Shown: positions 49,501-58,755, numbered from the stretch's first letter. The stretch: DNA of 64,000 nt from Haliclystus octoradiatus (GCA_916610825.1 OU744451.1:8809441-8873440); one strand, 5' to 3'. Numbers and translations are program-made. Notes: generated from the letters alone by a model not told the origin.

Positions 49501-50349
49501 ATCGACAACAATCCGATGCTTAATATCATTGCATTTACCAATCTGACCATTTACTTCATAAATAGTATCAGAATGTGATTGTAATAAATTTGTAAGTAAA
49601 TATTGTAAGTCGGTACTAAGACCATCACTTTGAATTTTATTTTGCCAGTGACTATCAGGTAAGTCTATAGGATAAAATTGATCGTCTACTTTAGGACTGA
49701 AGTTGTTCTCATCAGCATTAGTAGATACAAATAAATTTGGTTCTAATAAATTAGAATCAATAACAGTAATTTTATGACTATCTATGGTCGATCTAATTAA
49801 ACTTTCGATCCTGTAGCATGGGATCTTAAGAGCTTGTAAACCACGCCCAAGAATTAAATAATTATCATCAGGGTTAAATGGTCCCCAGTGACGTCGCACA
49901 GATAAAAAATCGTTACCAAGAAGTATAGTACAATGGAGATCTTTGATAACATGTAATAATAAATCAAAATTAATATTACCAATTGTACATAATAAACGGC
50001 AGGTGCCTAGAGTAGTAATAGTCGTAGTTGAACAATCATTGATCCATGACAGGTTCTTGCGTAAATTTGTATTCACGTCTTTAAATAAATTATGTGCTTT
50101 AATAAATTCAAGGGAAACTAATGATAACTGAGACCCTTGGTCTAATATGGAAATTATACTTTGATTGTCGTAAATAATTGGAATTTCTAGTCTTGATAAA
50201 TCCATACCATCAACAAAAACAGCATCAGAGCGTAATTCGGCATCGTTTGTGTGGCAATAGCCAACTTGTATAACCTGGCAAGGAATATCGATCTTCCCAG
50301 GTCTATTAGATAAAATGGTGGATGGCTGACCTATGCCATTCACCTTCAA
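46555..50349 (-). CDS. pol: Ty3/Gypsy Pol polyprotein with chromodomain (about 1264 codons)
   Basis: Order of domains: protease (SIISILDQGSQLSL; the catalytic triplet is D70-Q-G rather than DTG/DSG), reverse transcriptase with YLDD near residue 440, RNase H (HCDASSVGFGS near 593, VITDHSALVW), integrase with an HHCC finger (GHLGQ...CPTC, about 836-878) and catalytic D in DHIGP, D in TDRGSAF and E in GRTERR. The C-terminal chromodomain is at about 1200-1245 (YLVKWKDY, ATWEPSKSL). The chromodomain marks it as a chromovirus and may direct integration to marked chromatin. The frame is -1 relative to gag and overlaps its end, so expression presumably uses -1 frameshifting; the frame has no ATG at its start. 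No internal stops. Confidence 0.95.
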   Translation of the reverse strand: MKVNGIGQPSTILSNRPGKIDIPCQVIQVGYCHTNDAELRSDAVFVDGMDLSRLEIPIIYDNQSIISILDQGSQLSLVSLEFIKAHNLFKDVNTNLRKNLSWINDCSTTTITTLGTCRLLCTIGNINFDLLLHVIKDLHCTILLGNDFLSVRRHWGPFNPDDNYLILGRGLQALKIPCYRIESLIRSTIDSHKITVIDSNLLEPNLFVSTNADENNFSPKVDDQFYPIDLPDSHWQNKIQSDGLSTDLQYLLTNLLQSHSDTIYEVNGQIGKCNDIKHRIVVDNVNPCKFNKRTRYSSEEKKFIRSEIQQLLETKVLRDSVSPHSANVVLAKKKDGTKRMCIDYRPINKVTIPDAYQIPLIENSLQRAAGKKWLTTLDLVSGYWQVAVDECSKPFTAFTFEDMHVEWNVLPFGLSNAPATFQRGMTKILKPLDSDFVSVYLDDIVIYSDTFEEHLHHISQVLSKLHKSGLKIKLSKCYFAKREVTYLGFKISEKGITADPDKIQAMLDIPCPDFIIDTKRTAKVKALQRFLGMTGYYRCFIKNYSRIATPLHLLLRKDISWHWNDEQQNAFDTLRNSLCKPPVLASFEPSLPIVLHCDASSVGFGSVLVQQYGDKDRPVSFYSGRFSKHEENYTVSEQELLAIIKSVERFRSYIGGRNFTVITDHSALVWLFTTKHTTSRLVRWSLLLQEYIGFMKIVHRPGKENYDADALSKIYENDVINKVLFTTDSISTNIIDPSTIHVGITSISNQTNVDINLIKEQSNDPIILSITESLNRITNYNLAISSNVDLFNIPKPTKQDIHRSKIFRIIGGLVHRITNNGARIQLYIPITLRAAILTELHDIPTSGHLGQKRTWARLVDKYYWPKAYYDVKDYVGSCPTCQFNKKPRVAESGTLNPLSADQPFDRISLDHIGPLSPPSAKGHRHILVFIEHFSRFTMLKATKSTDAASVAKFLVNHVFLHYGMPKEILTDRGSAFRNDLMNAIATRLKFTQRFTAPYHPRCNGRTERRNADVINMLKHYINPEYTSWNEFLPHIAYAYNTTPNAHTQVSPFYALFGREANTPLDVWTHSQLDTINPNEQFTTTHFAELAVKAHAVVRHHNQLTAKSMKKQVDKRVRHVLFNIGDLVRKRLHQRTDNVSAKLLPAFDGPYKVIESLGNNFYRVIRQSTVYKYAPQDVNVNNLEPWIDRRSEFQSDDLNEKLPDGYYPIEAIIDCRKRGRGISYLVKWKDYPIADATWEPSKSLRSEAVLLLINKYHKDEKDSNN

Positions 50350-52118
50350 CAGAAATCCGCCTTTGTACCAGTAGTGGCATCTTCTGGACGATCGGTTAAT
50401 GTAGCTGGCTTCGGTTTTACTTCATCAAATGGCTTTCCTTCAATCTCTGCTGCAGTCCGACGAATTTCAAAAGCAGCTAAACAATTGTAATTTCGATGAC
50501 CATACTGATGGCAGGTACTGCAAAACGGTGGACACCACATATCATTGTCATAGTATTTCCAGCCGTCATTGTACTCAATGTAAGGTCTTTGTTGCTTTTT
50601 GTCAACCTTTGGACCATAAAATTTGATGTTGGATGAACGCACAGCATATGTTCGACCATTACGGAACGAGTGATGTGCTGATGATGTACTTGGTTTAAAC
50701 TTTTCGGTTTTGACTGCACCAACTGTAACAATTTCTGAAGAGTTATTAGTTAGTGGTATTTTGACAGGATCCGGGCCAGGCTTGAACGAATATGCTTTTG
50801 CCACTTTCAACCAACTTTCAGACTTCTCGGCAGTTTTAATTAACAAATCAAGCGTGGTTGGAACGACATCGGCCTCCCCAAGAATTAAGGCTTTGACCTC
50901 GTCAGCTAAACCCATGAAAATATAATGGCATTTCCTTTCCTCTGACATCTTAGAGTCAGAACGACGACAAAACTTTAGGACTCGTTCCTTGTGTTGTTGA
51001 ATTGTATTGTCCATTTGCTTAATGGTAGACAAAATCATAGTAGCTTGGTTTGATAATTTCTTTGGCATAAATTTGTCGATAAATGACGTATGAAATAACG
51101 ACCAGTTAGAAGTAATTGTGTCTGACAAGTTGTCAAACCATATGGTAGCTGGTGTATCATTTTTGAGGAGACTATATAAAAGTGCTGGCTTGTCAACGTC
51201 AGCAACACGAGTACTTCGGCAGTAATGTTCAAATTTTTTGAGCCATTCGGCACCGTCTTCTTTAGGGTCAATGAATGTCCCATCTGTGTCAACTTTAATC
51301 TCGGTAAAACCACTAAATGTCGAAGGTGGCTTTAACTTCACAGAGGCATGACCACGTGTGACATCATCCAATTTATTTGTTTTAGTTGTGTAATATTTGG
51401 CTTGAGCTCTGTGGTTCTTGCAGCTAGGACAGTTACAGTCAACGGCATGCACTGAATGTCGAGATGATGAACCAACATGCGAGGCTTCTGAGATTGAACC
51501 CGCAGGACTTGAGGGACTTGATTTCAACGCTTCTTTCGTGGCTTCTGCGAAGTTGTCACCAGATGTAGCAGCATGGGAAACAATGGTTGGACCACGGAAG
51601 TGTTCAAATTGAGCAGCAATATGGCTTAAAATATAATCAAGCTGTCTTTGATGCGTGGTTTCCTGAGTAGCAATAACGCTTAAAAGACGTTGCTCAAGGC
51701 CAATAAATTTTTCATTGAATGATGTGGTTTGAGCTTTCAAATGTTCCGACAATATCTGGTTAAACCGATTTGTAAACAATTCAAAGGCATTAACAAAGAG
51801 ATGTCGGACGTGTTCTGGCATTTCCTCAAGCAAGCTGGGACATTCAGCATTTTCAGAAACGGACGGCTTAACGTCGCGTTTCCATTCATAACAGCATCTC
51901 TTCGTTGAGCGAATATATTCACAATTGTTTTCTTCGGCCAATTTACGTGCTAAGGTAGCATTGGGATATGGTAAAATCACCTCAAAAATTTCTATATCTG
52001 GTGATAATTCCATTAAAATTTTCTGTACAGCAGCACGGGATTCAATTATAATCTCCTGGAACATAGCTTCATTGTCTTCACTGTCAACATCGAATCCACT
52101 ATGAAGTGTCGTATCCAT
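50346..52118 (-). CDS. gag: Ty3/Gypsy Gag protein (590 aa)
   Basis: Starts at ATG 52118, 136 bases inside the 5' LTR. The middle part (about 280-420) has the retrotransposon Gag/capsid character (PSTFSGF, GAEWLKKFEHYC, ATIWFDNL, SFIDKFMP). Near the C-terminus CSTCHQYGHRNYNC is a CX2CX4HX4C zinc knuckle for RNA packaging. A further Cys cluster, CNCPSC, lies near residue 228. It ends with TGA at 50346, overlapping pol in the -1 frame. Intact. Confidence 0.93.
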   Translation of the reverse strand: MDTTLHSGFDVDSEDNEAMFQEIIIESRAAVQKILMELSPDIEIFEVILPYPNATLARKLAEENNCEYIRSTKRCCYEWKRDVKPSVSENAECPSLLEEMPEHVRHLFVNAFELFTNRFNQILSEHLKAQTTSFNEKFIGLEQRLLSVIATQETTHQRQLDYILSHIAAQFEHFRGPTIVSHAATSGDNFAEATKEALKSSPSSPAGSISEASHVGSSSRHSVHAVDCNCPSCKNHRAQAKYYTTKTNKLDDVTRGHASVKLKPPSTFSGFTEIKVDTDGTFIDPKEDGAEWLKKFEHYCRSTRVADVDKPALLYSLLKNDTPATIWFDNLSDTITSNWSLFHTSFIDKFMPKKLSNQATMILSTIKQMDNTIQQHKERVLKFCRRSDSKMSEERKCHYIFMGLADEVKALILGEADVVPTTLDLLIKTAEKSESWLKVAKAYSFKPGPDPVKIPLTNNSSEIVTVGAVKTEKFKPSTSSAHHSFRNGRTYAVRSSNIKFYGPKVDKKQQRPYIEYNDGWKYYDNDMWCPPFCSTCHQYGHRNYNCLAAFEIRRTAAEIEGKPFDEVKPKPATLTDRPEDATTGTKADFC

Positions 52119-52254
52119 AATTGTATTAAATAAATGATTAGAATATAAACAAAATTAAATTAAAATAATTGAATTATAATCCAATAAAATAACAAATATA
52201 ACAACCAAACCATGTATATATATAATAACTAAATAATCCGTATCGGGCTCCAAT

Positions 52255-52411
52255 TGTTATGCGGGTACTTATAGTTATTAAACTAGGAGAGCAGAATAAT
52301 ACGACCAAGCTCGTTCAGATATCAGAATAGAATCAATGTTATTGTATAAATCACAGGGGTTACAAACAGGGGAGAGGGGAAGCTGATATTGCAATATGCA
52401 TTAGCATAACA
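52255..52411 (-). repeat. 5' LTR of the Ty3/Gypsy element
   Basis: 157 bp, same termini and sequence as 46194-46350; it should contain the promoter for the minus-strand transcript. Confidence 0.95.
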
Positions 52412-53879
52412 TGAAGCTAAAGCAACTAAACATCGATGGAATTTTTTATAAAATAATTGACAACTTATATGTTCATAACAAAGCACATATCATTTACAAC
52501 AATCTCTTGACTACGTCGATCTCACCCAGTGTTGGCGTTCGCCAAGGGTGGATCCTTAGTCCTAATCTTTTTAATATTTATATCAATGATTTTGCAAAAT
52601 CTTTAACATGTCAATCAACACATTCAGTTTTTCTTGCTGATAAGCCATTGAATTTTTAATGTTTGCCGACGATATAGTCTTGTAAAAATGCATGGAGAAA
52701 GCATATCTTTACGCCGAGCAATGGAAGCTCAAAATTAATTATGAAAAGTCAAAATGCATGATCTTCTCAAAAAAATATGTTGATGAGCAACATTTCTTTT
52801 CCATTAATAATACCCCCATCGAAATGGTCGAAAATTACAAATATCTAGGTTTTTCGTTTCATTGCTCCTCAAAACAATGTTTTGGTATTAAGCAACTTTG
52901 CACAAAAGCCGAAAAAGCATGGGCAATAACACAGCGCTCTATGGGGCGGTCGTCAACCAGCTATGTCGCAATTCACAAAACAATGTTTACTACCATGATA
53001 AAACCCATACTTCTCTATGCTAGTGATGTTTGGGGTGATTCTGTTACTCACATTGAAAATAACCAAATAGAAACTGTACAGCGAGATATTATGCGGAAAA
53101 TATTAAATGTTAGAAAGAATTCCAGTAAGATAGCTGTTAGAGCGGAATTGGGGATCATCCCTCTACAGATTGACGTTAAAATTAATATGTTCAAATTCTT
53201 TGTTAGAATGATTAACTCCAAAAAAAGTAGTTTACTGTACAAGGCATTTGGTGAACAAATCGTCAACAGTTCATCAACTTCATGGCTGGGTAAAGTTACA
53301 CATCATTTGTCCGAAATAGGAATCAATTTACAGCTTTTGATCTCTAAAGAAACAAATCAAAAATCTGATCAAATAAAACTAATCAACTCTATAAAAGATC
53401 AATTAAATAACGAATACAACATCAACTTTGAGCAAACTAATCTAAACTCTAACACTCCAGGCCAATCGAACCAATTGAAATTCTACAAAACAATCAAACA
53501 TAAATTTGAATTTGAAAATTATTTGTTACTTCCACACAAAAAGTCTAGGATAGCAATAACTCAGATCAGAATCAGTGCTCATAAGCTCGGAGTACAGACC
53601 GGACGATATTCTAACATTCCCTACGAGGACCGGCTATTTCCCCATTGCGATAGTGACAGTATCGACGATGAGATACATCTACTCTTTAACTGTAATATAA
53701 ATAGTAACTTGAGGGTAGCGTTTTTTAATAAAATAGAAAAGTTGCATAACAACTTTCAGGTATTCTCGGATACAGAGAAATTGGAACTGCTCTTTTCCCA
53801 AACAGAGTTACAAACAAAGAAACTGTTGGGAAGATTTCTTTACGAATCTTTGCAGAAACGCTATAATAATTTGCAATAG
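52412..53879 (+). pseudogene. LINE-X copy 1 RT C-terminal half, broken
   Basis: Reads GVRQG then W (copy 2 has C) LSPNLFNIYINDF. A one-base loss in the DKPLNF region and a net 24-base loss right after the catalytic FADDIV region destroy the frame. The last 395 codons (52692-53879) are open and end with a CX2C...HX4C zinc motif in altered form (FPHCDSD where copy 2 has CPHCDSD). Otherwise the two copies are nearly the same. Confidence 0.85.
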
Positions 53880-54142
53880 TGAATAATAGAATGACCCATG
53901 TTTTGATAATTTTATAACTATATAGTGAATCAATATTATCTTAATATGTTGTTATTTAGAAGCAAACTGGATAAATAGGTTCTTATAACAACTATGCTAA
54001 ATAAAAAAAAAAATAAAAAAATATATATATATATATACAAATATCGAATAACAACATAATAATATCAAATAATACTTACCACACACCTGTATCTATGTAA
54101 ACTGGTATATTGGTATTAAATCAAAACAAACAAACAAACAAA

Positions 54143-54145
<3 letters not shown>
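52412..54145 (+). mobile_element. LINE-X copy 1, 3' part (right of the Ty3/Gypsy insertion)
   Basis: Continues LINE-X copy 1 after the Ty3/Gypsy element: the rest of the RT, a 3' UTR of about 250 bp, and a 3' end of AAATCAAAACAAACAAACAA-type text running into (CAT)n. Confidence 0.88.
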
Positions 54146-54201
<56 letters not shown>

Positions 54202-54231
54202 GGAATCATCATCATCATCATCATCATCATC
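54146..54231 (+). repeat. (CAT)n microsatellite between the two LINE-X copies
   Basis: About 27 CAT units with one interruption (AGGAATCAT near 54201). It separates the 3' end of copy 1 from the truncated 5' end of copy 2. Confidence 0.97.
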
Positions 54232-54234
54232 AAT

Positions 54235-56671
54235 TTTGGCAATTAATGAAATCATTTCGAGCTTCTGAAAATAAAAATGAGACACTGCCTGATGCCTATG
54301 AGCTCCTATCTCATTTTAAGCAACTCCATGAAGAGAATCCTATCGAGTCAGATACTGTAGATGGGAATTATACTGTTATGCAATCCCAATCTGAATCCAA
54401 TTTCGTTGGAGATCTCGACAGGGCAATAGACACAAGGGAAATTATCTCTGCCATGAAACTCTTAAAAAAAAAAAAATCACCTGGTAGGGATGGGATATTG
54501 GCAGAAATGGTCCATGCAACGGCAGATAAATTTATCGACGTTTACAAAAACCTATTCAATCAAATTTTTCAATCTGGCTACTTTCCAAATTCTTGGAAAG
54601 AGTCTTTTATTTTACCCCTTTTTAAATCTGGGGACAAGCTCAACTCAAATAATTACAGAGGAATAAGCCTCACTAGTATTCTTGGTAAATTGTTCTGTCT
54701 TATCCTCAATGAGAGGCTCAGGCATTTCCTTGACGAAAATGATATAATTCATGAAGCACAGGGTGGTTTTCAAAAAAATAAACGAACGGCAGATCATTTG
54801 TTTTGCCTTAAAACCCTTATTTCAAAATACACAAAAAATAATAAAAAGCTTTTTACCTGTTTCATTGATTTGAAAAAGGCGTTCGACACTGTTTGGCATC
54901 CTGGCCTTTTATTGAAGCTAAAGCAATTAAACATCGATGGAATTTTTTATAAAATAATTGACAACTTATATGTTCATAACAAAGCACATATCATTTACAA
55001 CAATCTCTTGACTACGTCGATCTCACCCAGTGTTGGCGTTCGCCAAGGGTGTATCCTTAGTCCTAATCTTTTTAATATTTATATCAATGATTTTGCAAAA
55101 TCTTTAACATGTCAATCAACACATCCAGTTTTTCTTGCTGATAAGCCATTGAATTGTTTAATGTTTGCCGACGATATAGTCTTATTTTCTCAAACCAAAG
55201 AGGGTCTCCAAAAATGCATGGAGAAAGCATATCTTTACGCCGAGCAATGGAAGCTCAAGATTAATTATGAAAAGTCAAAATGCATGATCTTCTCAAAAAA
55301 ATATGTTGATGAGCAACATTTCTTTTCCATTAATAATACCCCCATCGAAATGGTCGAAAATTACAAATATCTAGGTTTTTCGTTTCATTGCTCCTCAAAA
55401 CAATGTTTTGGTATTAAGCAACTTTGCACAAAAGCCGAAAAAGCATGGGCAATAACACAGCGCTCTATGGGGCGGTCGTCAACCAGCTATGTCGCAATTC
55501 ACAAAACAATGTTTACTACCATGATAAAACCCATACTTCTCTATGCTAGTGATGTTTGGGGTGATTCTGTTACTCACATTGAAAATAACCAAATAGAAAC
55601 TGTACAGCGAGATATTATGCGGAAAATATTAAATGTTAGAAAGAATTCCAGTAAGATAGCTGTTAGAGCGGAATTGGGGATCATCCCTCTACAGATTGAC
55701 GTTAAAATTAATATGATCAAATTCCTTGTTAGAATGATTAACTCCAAAAAAAGTAGTTTACTGTACAAGGCATTTGGTGAACAAATCTTCAACAGTTCAT
55801 CAACTTCATGGCTGGGTAAAGTTACACATCATTTGTCCGAAATAGGAATCAATTTACAGCTTTTGATCTCTAAAGAAACAAATCAAAAATCTGATCAAAT
55901 AAAACTAATCAACTCTATAAAAGATCAATTAAATAACGAATACAAAATCAACTTTGAGCAAACTAATCTAAACTCTAACACTCCAGGCCAATCGAACCAA
56001 TTGAAATTCTACAAAACAATCAAACATAAATTTGAATTTGAAAATTATTTGCTACTTCCACACAAAAAGTCTAGGATAGCAATAACTCAGATCAGAATCA
56101 GTGCTCATAAGCTCGGAGTACAGACCGGACGATATTCTAACATTCCCTACGAGGACCGGCTATGTCCCCATTGCGATAGTGACAGTATCGACGATGAGAT
56201 ACATCTACTCTTTAACTGTAATATAAATAGTAACTTGAGGGTAGCGTTTTTTAATAAAATAGAAAAGTTGCATAACAACTTTCAGGTATTCTCGGATACA
56301 GAGAAATTGGAACTGCTCTTTTCCCAAACAGAGTTACAAACAAAGAAACTGTTGGGAAGATTTCTTTACGAATCTTTGCAGAAACGCTATAATAATTTGC
56401 AATATTGAATAATAGAATGACCCATGTTTTGATAATTTTATAACTATATAGTGAATCAATATTATCTTAATATGTTGTTATTTAGAAGCAAACTGGATAA
56501 ATAGGTTCTTATAACAACTATGCTAAATAAAAAATAAATAAAAATATATATATATATATACAAGTATCGAATAACAACATAATAATATCAAATAATACTT
56601 ACCACACACCTGTATCTATGTAAACTGGTATATTGGTATTAAATCAAACAAACAAAACAAACAAACATCAT
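54235..56671 (+). mobile_element. LINE-X copy 2, 5' truncated
   Basis: Begins inside the RT region at text equal to 45520 of copy 1, directly after the CAT tract, as expected for incomplete reverse transcription. The 3' UTR matches copy 1 and ends in CAAACAAACAAA-type repeats followed by CATCATCATCAT at 56668-56679. Confidence 0.9.
54246..56408 (+). CDS. LINE-X reverse transcriptase, 5'-truncated but open (720 codons)
   Basis: An uninterrupted frame with FIDLKKAFDTVW, GVRQGCILSPNLFN, the catalytic FADDIVLFS and SKCMIFSKKY, a thumb-like region, and a C-terminal CX2C...HX4C motif (CPHCDSDSIDDEIHLLFNC). The endonuclease domain of the full element is missing, so this copy cannot move on its own. 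The ATG is internal to the original ORF. RT and zinc motifs look like I/Nimb-type LINEs. It is the best reference for the defects of copy 1. Confidence 0.92.
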   Translation: MKSFRASENKNETLPDAYELLSHFKQLHEENPIESDTVDGNYTVMQSQSESNFVGDLDRAIDTREIISAMKLLKKKKSPGRDGILAEMVHATADKFIDVYKNLFNQIFQSGYFPNSWKESFILPLFKSGDKLNSNNYRGISLTSILGKLFCLILNERLRHFLDENDIIHEAQGGFQKNKRTADHLFCLKTLISKYTKNNKKLFTCFIDLKKAFDTVWHPGLLLKLKQLNIDGIFYKIIDNLYVHNKAHIIYNNLLTTSISPSVGVRQGCILSPNLFNIYINDFAKSLTCQSTHPVFLADKPLNCLMFADDIVLFSQTKEGLQKCMEKAYLYAEQWKLKINYEKSKCMIFSKKYVDEQHFFSINNTPIEMVENYKYLGFSFHCSSKQCFGIKQLCTKAEKAWAITQRSMGRSSTSYVAIHKTMFTTMIKPILLYASDVWGDSVTHIENNQIETVQRDIMRKILNVRKNSSKIAVRAELGIIPLQIDVKINMIKFLVRMINSKKSSLLYKAFGEQIFNSSSTSWLGKVTHHLSEIGINLQLLISKETNQKSDQIKLINSIKDQLNNEYKINFEQTNLNSNTPGQSNQLKFYKTIKHKFEFENYLLLPHKKSRIAITQIRISAHKLGVQTGRYSNIPYEDRLCPHCDSDSIDDEIHLLFNCNINSNLRVAFFNKIEKLHNNFQVFSDTEKLELLFSQTELQTKKLLGRFLYESLQKRYNNLQY

Positions 56672-57130
56672 CATCATTTATTCAGAACCTGTAAGTTATA
56701 CAAACTTTTTTTCAAAGGACTGATACATAGCTAAGTTAACAGGAAAACAGACATTAAATAAAAAAGAAAAGGTAGAAGTAACAGGAAAGAGTGGTAAGTA
56801 TAAAGTATATTAAGAACGTAAGTGCTTCTCAAGGAGACGTTTGAAAGTAGGCCTGCTTTGGACTTCCTTCATTGCAGACGGTAGATCGTTCCACTTATGC
56901 GCACCAGCATCTTGAAATGAATGACGATGGCTCGACTTGATGTAAATGTCATTGTGGGCGTGAGATCTTTTTCTGGTGGAATACGGCAGTTGGAAAAAGT
57001 CGGAAAGCAAAGGAGGAGCTAGTTTGAATTTAATTTTATGAGTGAACATCATCCTCGTACAGTAATATGGAGAAATCGATCGACATTCGACAGTGATCAG
57101 ATTTGAATGCACGCATCGAAAGTCTGAGGA
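56672..57130 (-). mobile_element. 3' end of a second LINE family with (ATG)n tail
   Basis: On the minus strand the last RT residues (RKRSHAHNDIYIKSS, AGAHKWNDLPSAMKE, TFKRLLEKHLRS, stop at 56810) show the usual CR1/L2-like C-terminal pattern. A short 3' UTR then ends CTGAATAAATGATGATGATG. The tail abuts the 3' end of LINE-X copy 2. 5' truncated; clade tentative. Confidence 0.75.
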
Positions 57131-57836
57131 GATTTAATCAAAACAAATTTCCGTAGACAGCAACTTCAAAATATAATTCTACGAAGCCTTTCTAAGCGAA
57201 TCAAGGTTGGATTATGGTTGGATAACAGTGATCATTTTAGTAGATTAACGCAAGCAATTCCTCAGAAAACTGATAACACGACCTAGGGAATGACGTCAGT
57301 AGAAAAGCATAATGTGTTTGATCCGGCTTTAATTAAGAAAAATAGAAAGAGAGAAGGAAAATTGGCACACCGAGAATAATAAACAGATAATAGAAAGCAG
57401 CCACAACAAAAATTGTAGTGAATTATTTGTGCAGTGGTACATAAAAAACAGCAAATTTTACAATTTGTGGCTATAGTATAAACATATATAGAGCATGAAA
57501 ACAGAGTATATTATTATAACCAATATAATATAGGCAGTAAGAGCCGATAGTTTATAAATAATAGATAATAAAATAATAATAATAATAATAATGGTGATTG
57601 ATTCAAAGAATATACATTTTTTACTGTAATCAACCTGAAGTTTCACGATTGATTAAAACCGGAGACTCCTGATTGTCCATGTAAAATTTGTCTCGTATTT
57701 ATCTGATTATGCGTTTGATATGGTCGTTGAAAGAGCAATAATTCCTGGATTTTCCAATAATTTTAATCGAATATGAATTCTATAAAAAAATCATCTAAAC
57801 TGAAGACTAACTGATTGAATTCACTTTTCTGAATGG
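57131..57836. other. Intergenic stretch
   Basis: AT-rich, includes an (AAT)n run at about 57568-57592. No gene or other repeat recognised. Confidence 0.5.
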
Positions 57837-57842
57837 TTTATT
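57837..57842 (-). promoter_or_regulatory. Poly(A) signal of the secreted peptide gene
   Basis: AATAAA on the minus strand, beginning about 8 bases after the stop codon, so the 3' UTR would be very short. Confidence 0.5.
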
Positions 57843-57850
57843 GACATATT

Positions 57851-58755
57851 TTAAGTAGGTAAATCCTCTTCACTTGGCATGCATCGGCGACTACCATTAT
57901 AATAATGACACATGGTTGCCCCTCTGCAGTTGTCACAATCATCATCAGATCTACATAATGTTTTATATATATGACACGTCTCTCCCCCATAATCACTGTC
58001 ATAGGCAACTTCATCCTCATCATCTTCATTGCTATATGATATTAATTCTCTTTGGATTAATCGTTTCGTCTGAAATTCAAACACATATGATACATCATTC
58101 ATATCACTTATCTTCAACGCCTCCATCCTTGTTAACCTGCACAAGGGATCATCGTCATAATTACTTATTTAGGTTAAGCCTTGAGAATATAACCCAGGGG
58201 ATACCTCAATATAGGCGCTATAAGGGGATGTGCCTTTTATGGGTACCATTTTGGCATGATCCTTACAATTTCAGGGTATCAAATTTGGCTACCTGCTACG
58301 AAATTTCTGGTTTTCAGTGGCGAATCCAGCATATTTCATATTTTGAGATTCCCACATTTTTAATGTGAGGTGCCCAATTGGCATATAATTAAACTATTCA
58401 ACAATTCCATTTACTGCAAGTTTGGAGTATCATTTCCAGCAAAACCTGCAATTTCTGTGTGCTAGTAAGATTCTCAAAATGGCACATACAAAAATGGTGT
58501 ATTATAGAGCTTATAAGGAAGTTCATAATAATTAATTTCACATAGATCAGTGCATCGCCAACTTATCCAGCAACGTATTGATGCATGTGGGATGGCGGTC
58601 TAACTTCTATACATCAATGTGATTATAAATTCGAAATGAAAAATCTTGATTATACTTACATATGAATCCTGTACAGTATTACTTGGATATGGTTTTGCAA
58701 ATGTATAAGATAGTGTAATTAACATGAATATTAATGGAAACAGTGACCTTTTCAT
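57851..58755 (-). CDS. Small secreted six-cysteine peptide (2 exons, 104 aa)
   Basis: Exons 58755-58660 and 58069-57851 join in phase 0 with good GT-AG borders (TAT|GTAAGT, TTTCAG|ACG). Residues 1-20 form a signal peptide (MKRSLFPLIFMLITLSYTFA). A pro-like stretch then contains a dibasic KR at 34-35 and an acidic run (SNEDDEDE). The C-terminal part has six cysteines at 64, 71, 77, 80, 86 and 95, spacing C-x6-C-x5-C-x2-C-x5-C-x8-C. This suggests a disulfide-rich extracellular peptide such as a prohormone, inhibitor or defence-type peptide. I do not recognise the family and assign no activity. An extra exon between the two cannot be excluded. Confidence 0.7.
58185..58380 (+). repeat. Distant relative of the 12671-12922 element
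   Basis: AAGGGGATGTGCCTTTTATG and following text parallel GGGGACGTGTCATTTTTAAG at 12698. It lies upstream of exon 2 of the secreted peptide gene, in its intron. Confidence 0.35.

Larger units (their letters stand above)
46194..52411 (-). mobile_element. Full-length Ty3/Gypsy chromovirus, minus strand
   Basis: 6218 bp with two 157 bp LTRs that look identical, gag then pol on the minus strand, and a 4 bp duplication TGAA (46190-46193 and 52412-52415). A primer-binding candidate starts TGGAGCCCGA three bases inside the 5' LTR. A purine run (AGCGGGGG) abuts the 3' LTR. Both ORFs are intact. Identical LTRs and open frames point to a recent insertion. It interrupts LINE-X copy 1. Confidence 0.95.

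Noticed and set aside
48423..51922. Plus- and minus-strand frames inside the Ty3/Gypsy gag-pol
   Set aside because: Shadows of the large, domain-rich minus-strand frames.
54146..54231. Poly-His/Ser/Ile coding or a CRISPR-like array from the CAT run
   Set aside because: It is a simple microsatellite with 3 bp periodicity and no spacers.
57874..58368. 164-codon plus-strand frame
   Set aside because: Opposite exon 2 of the secreted peptide gene; His/Cys/Tyr-rich composition is typical of an antisense shadow.
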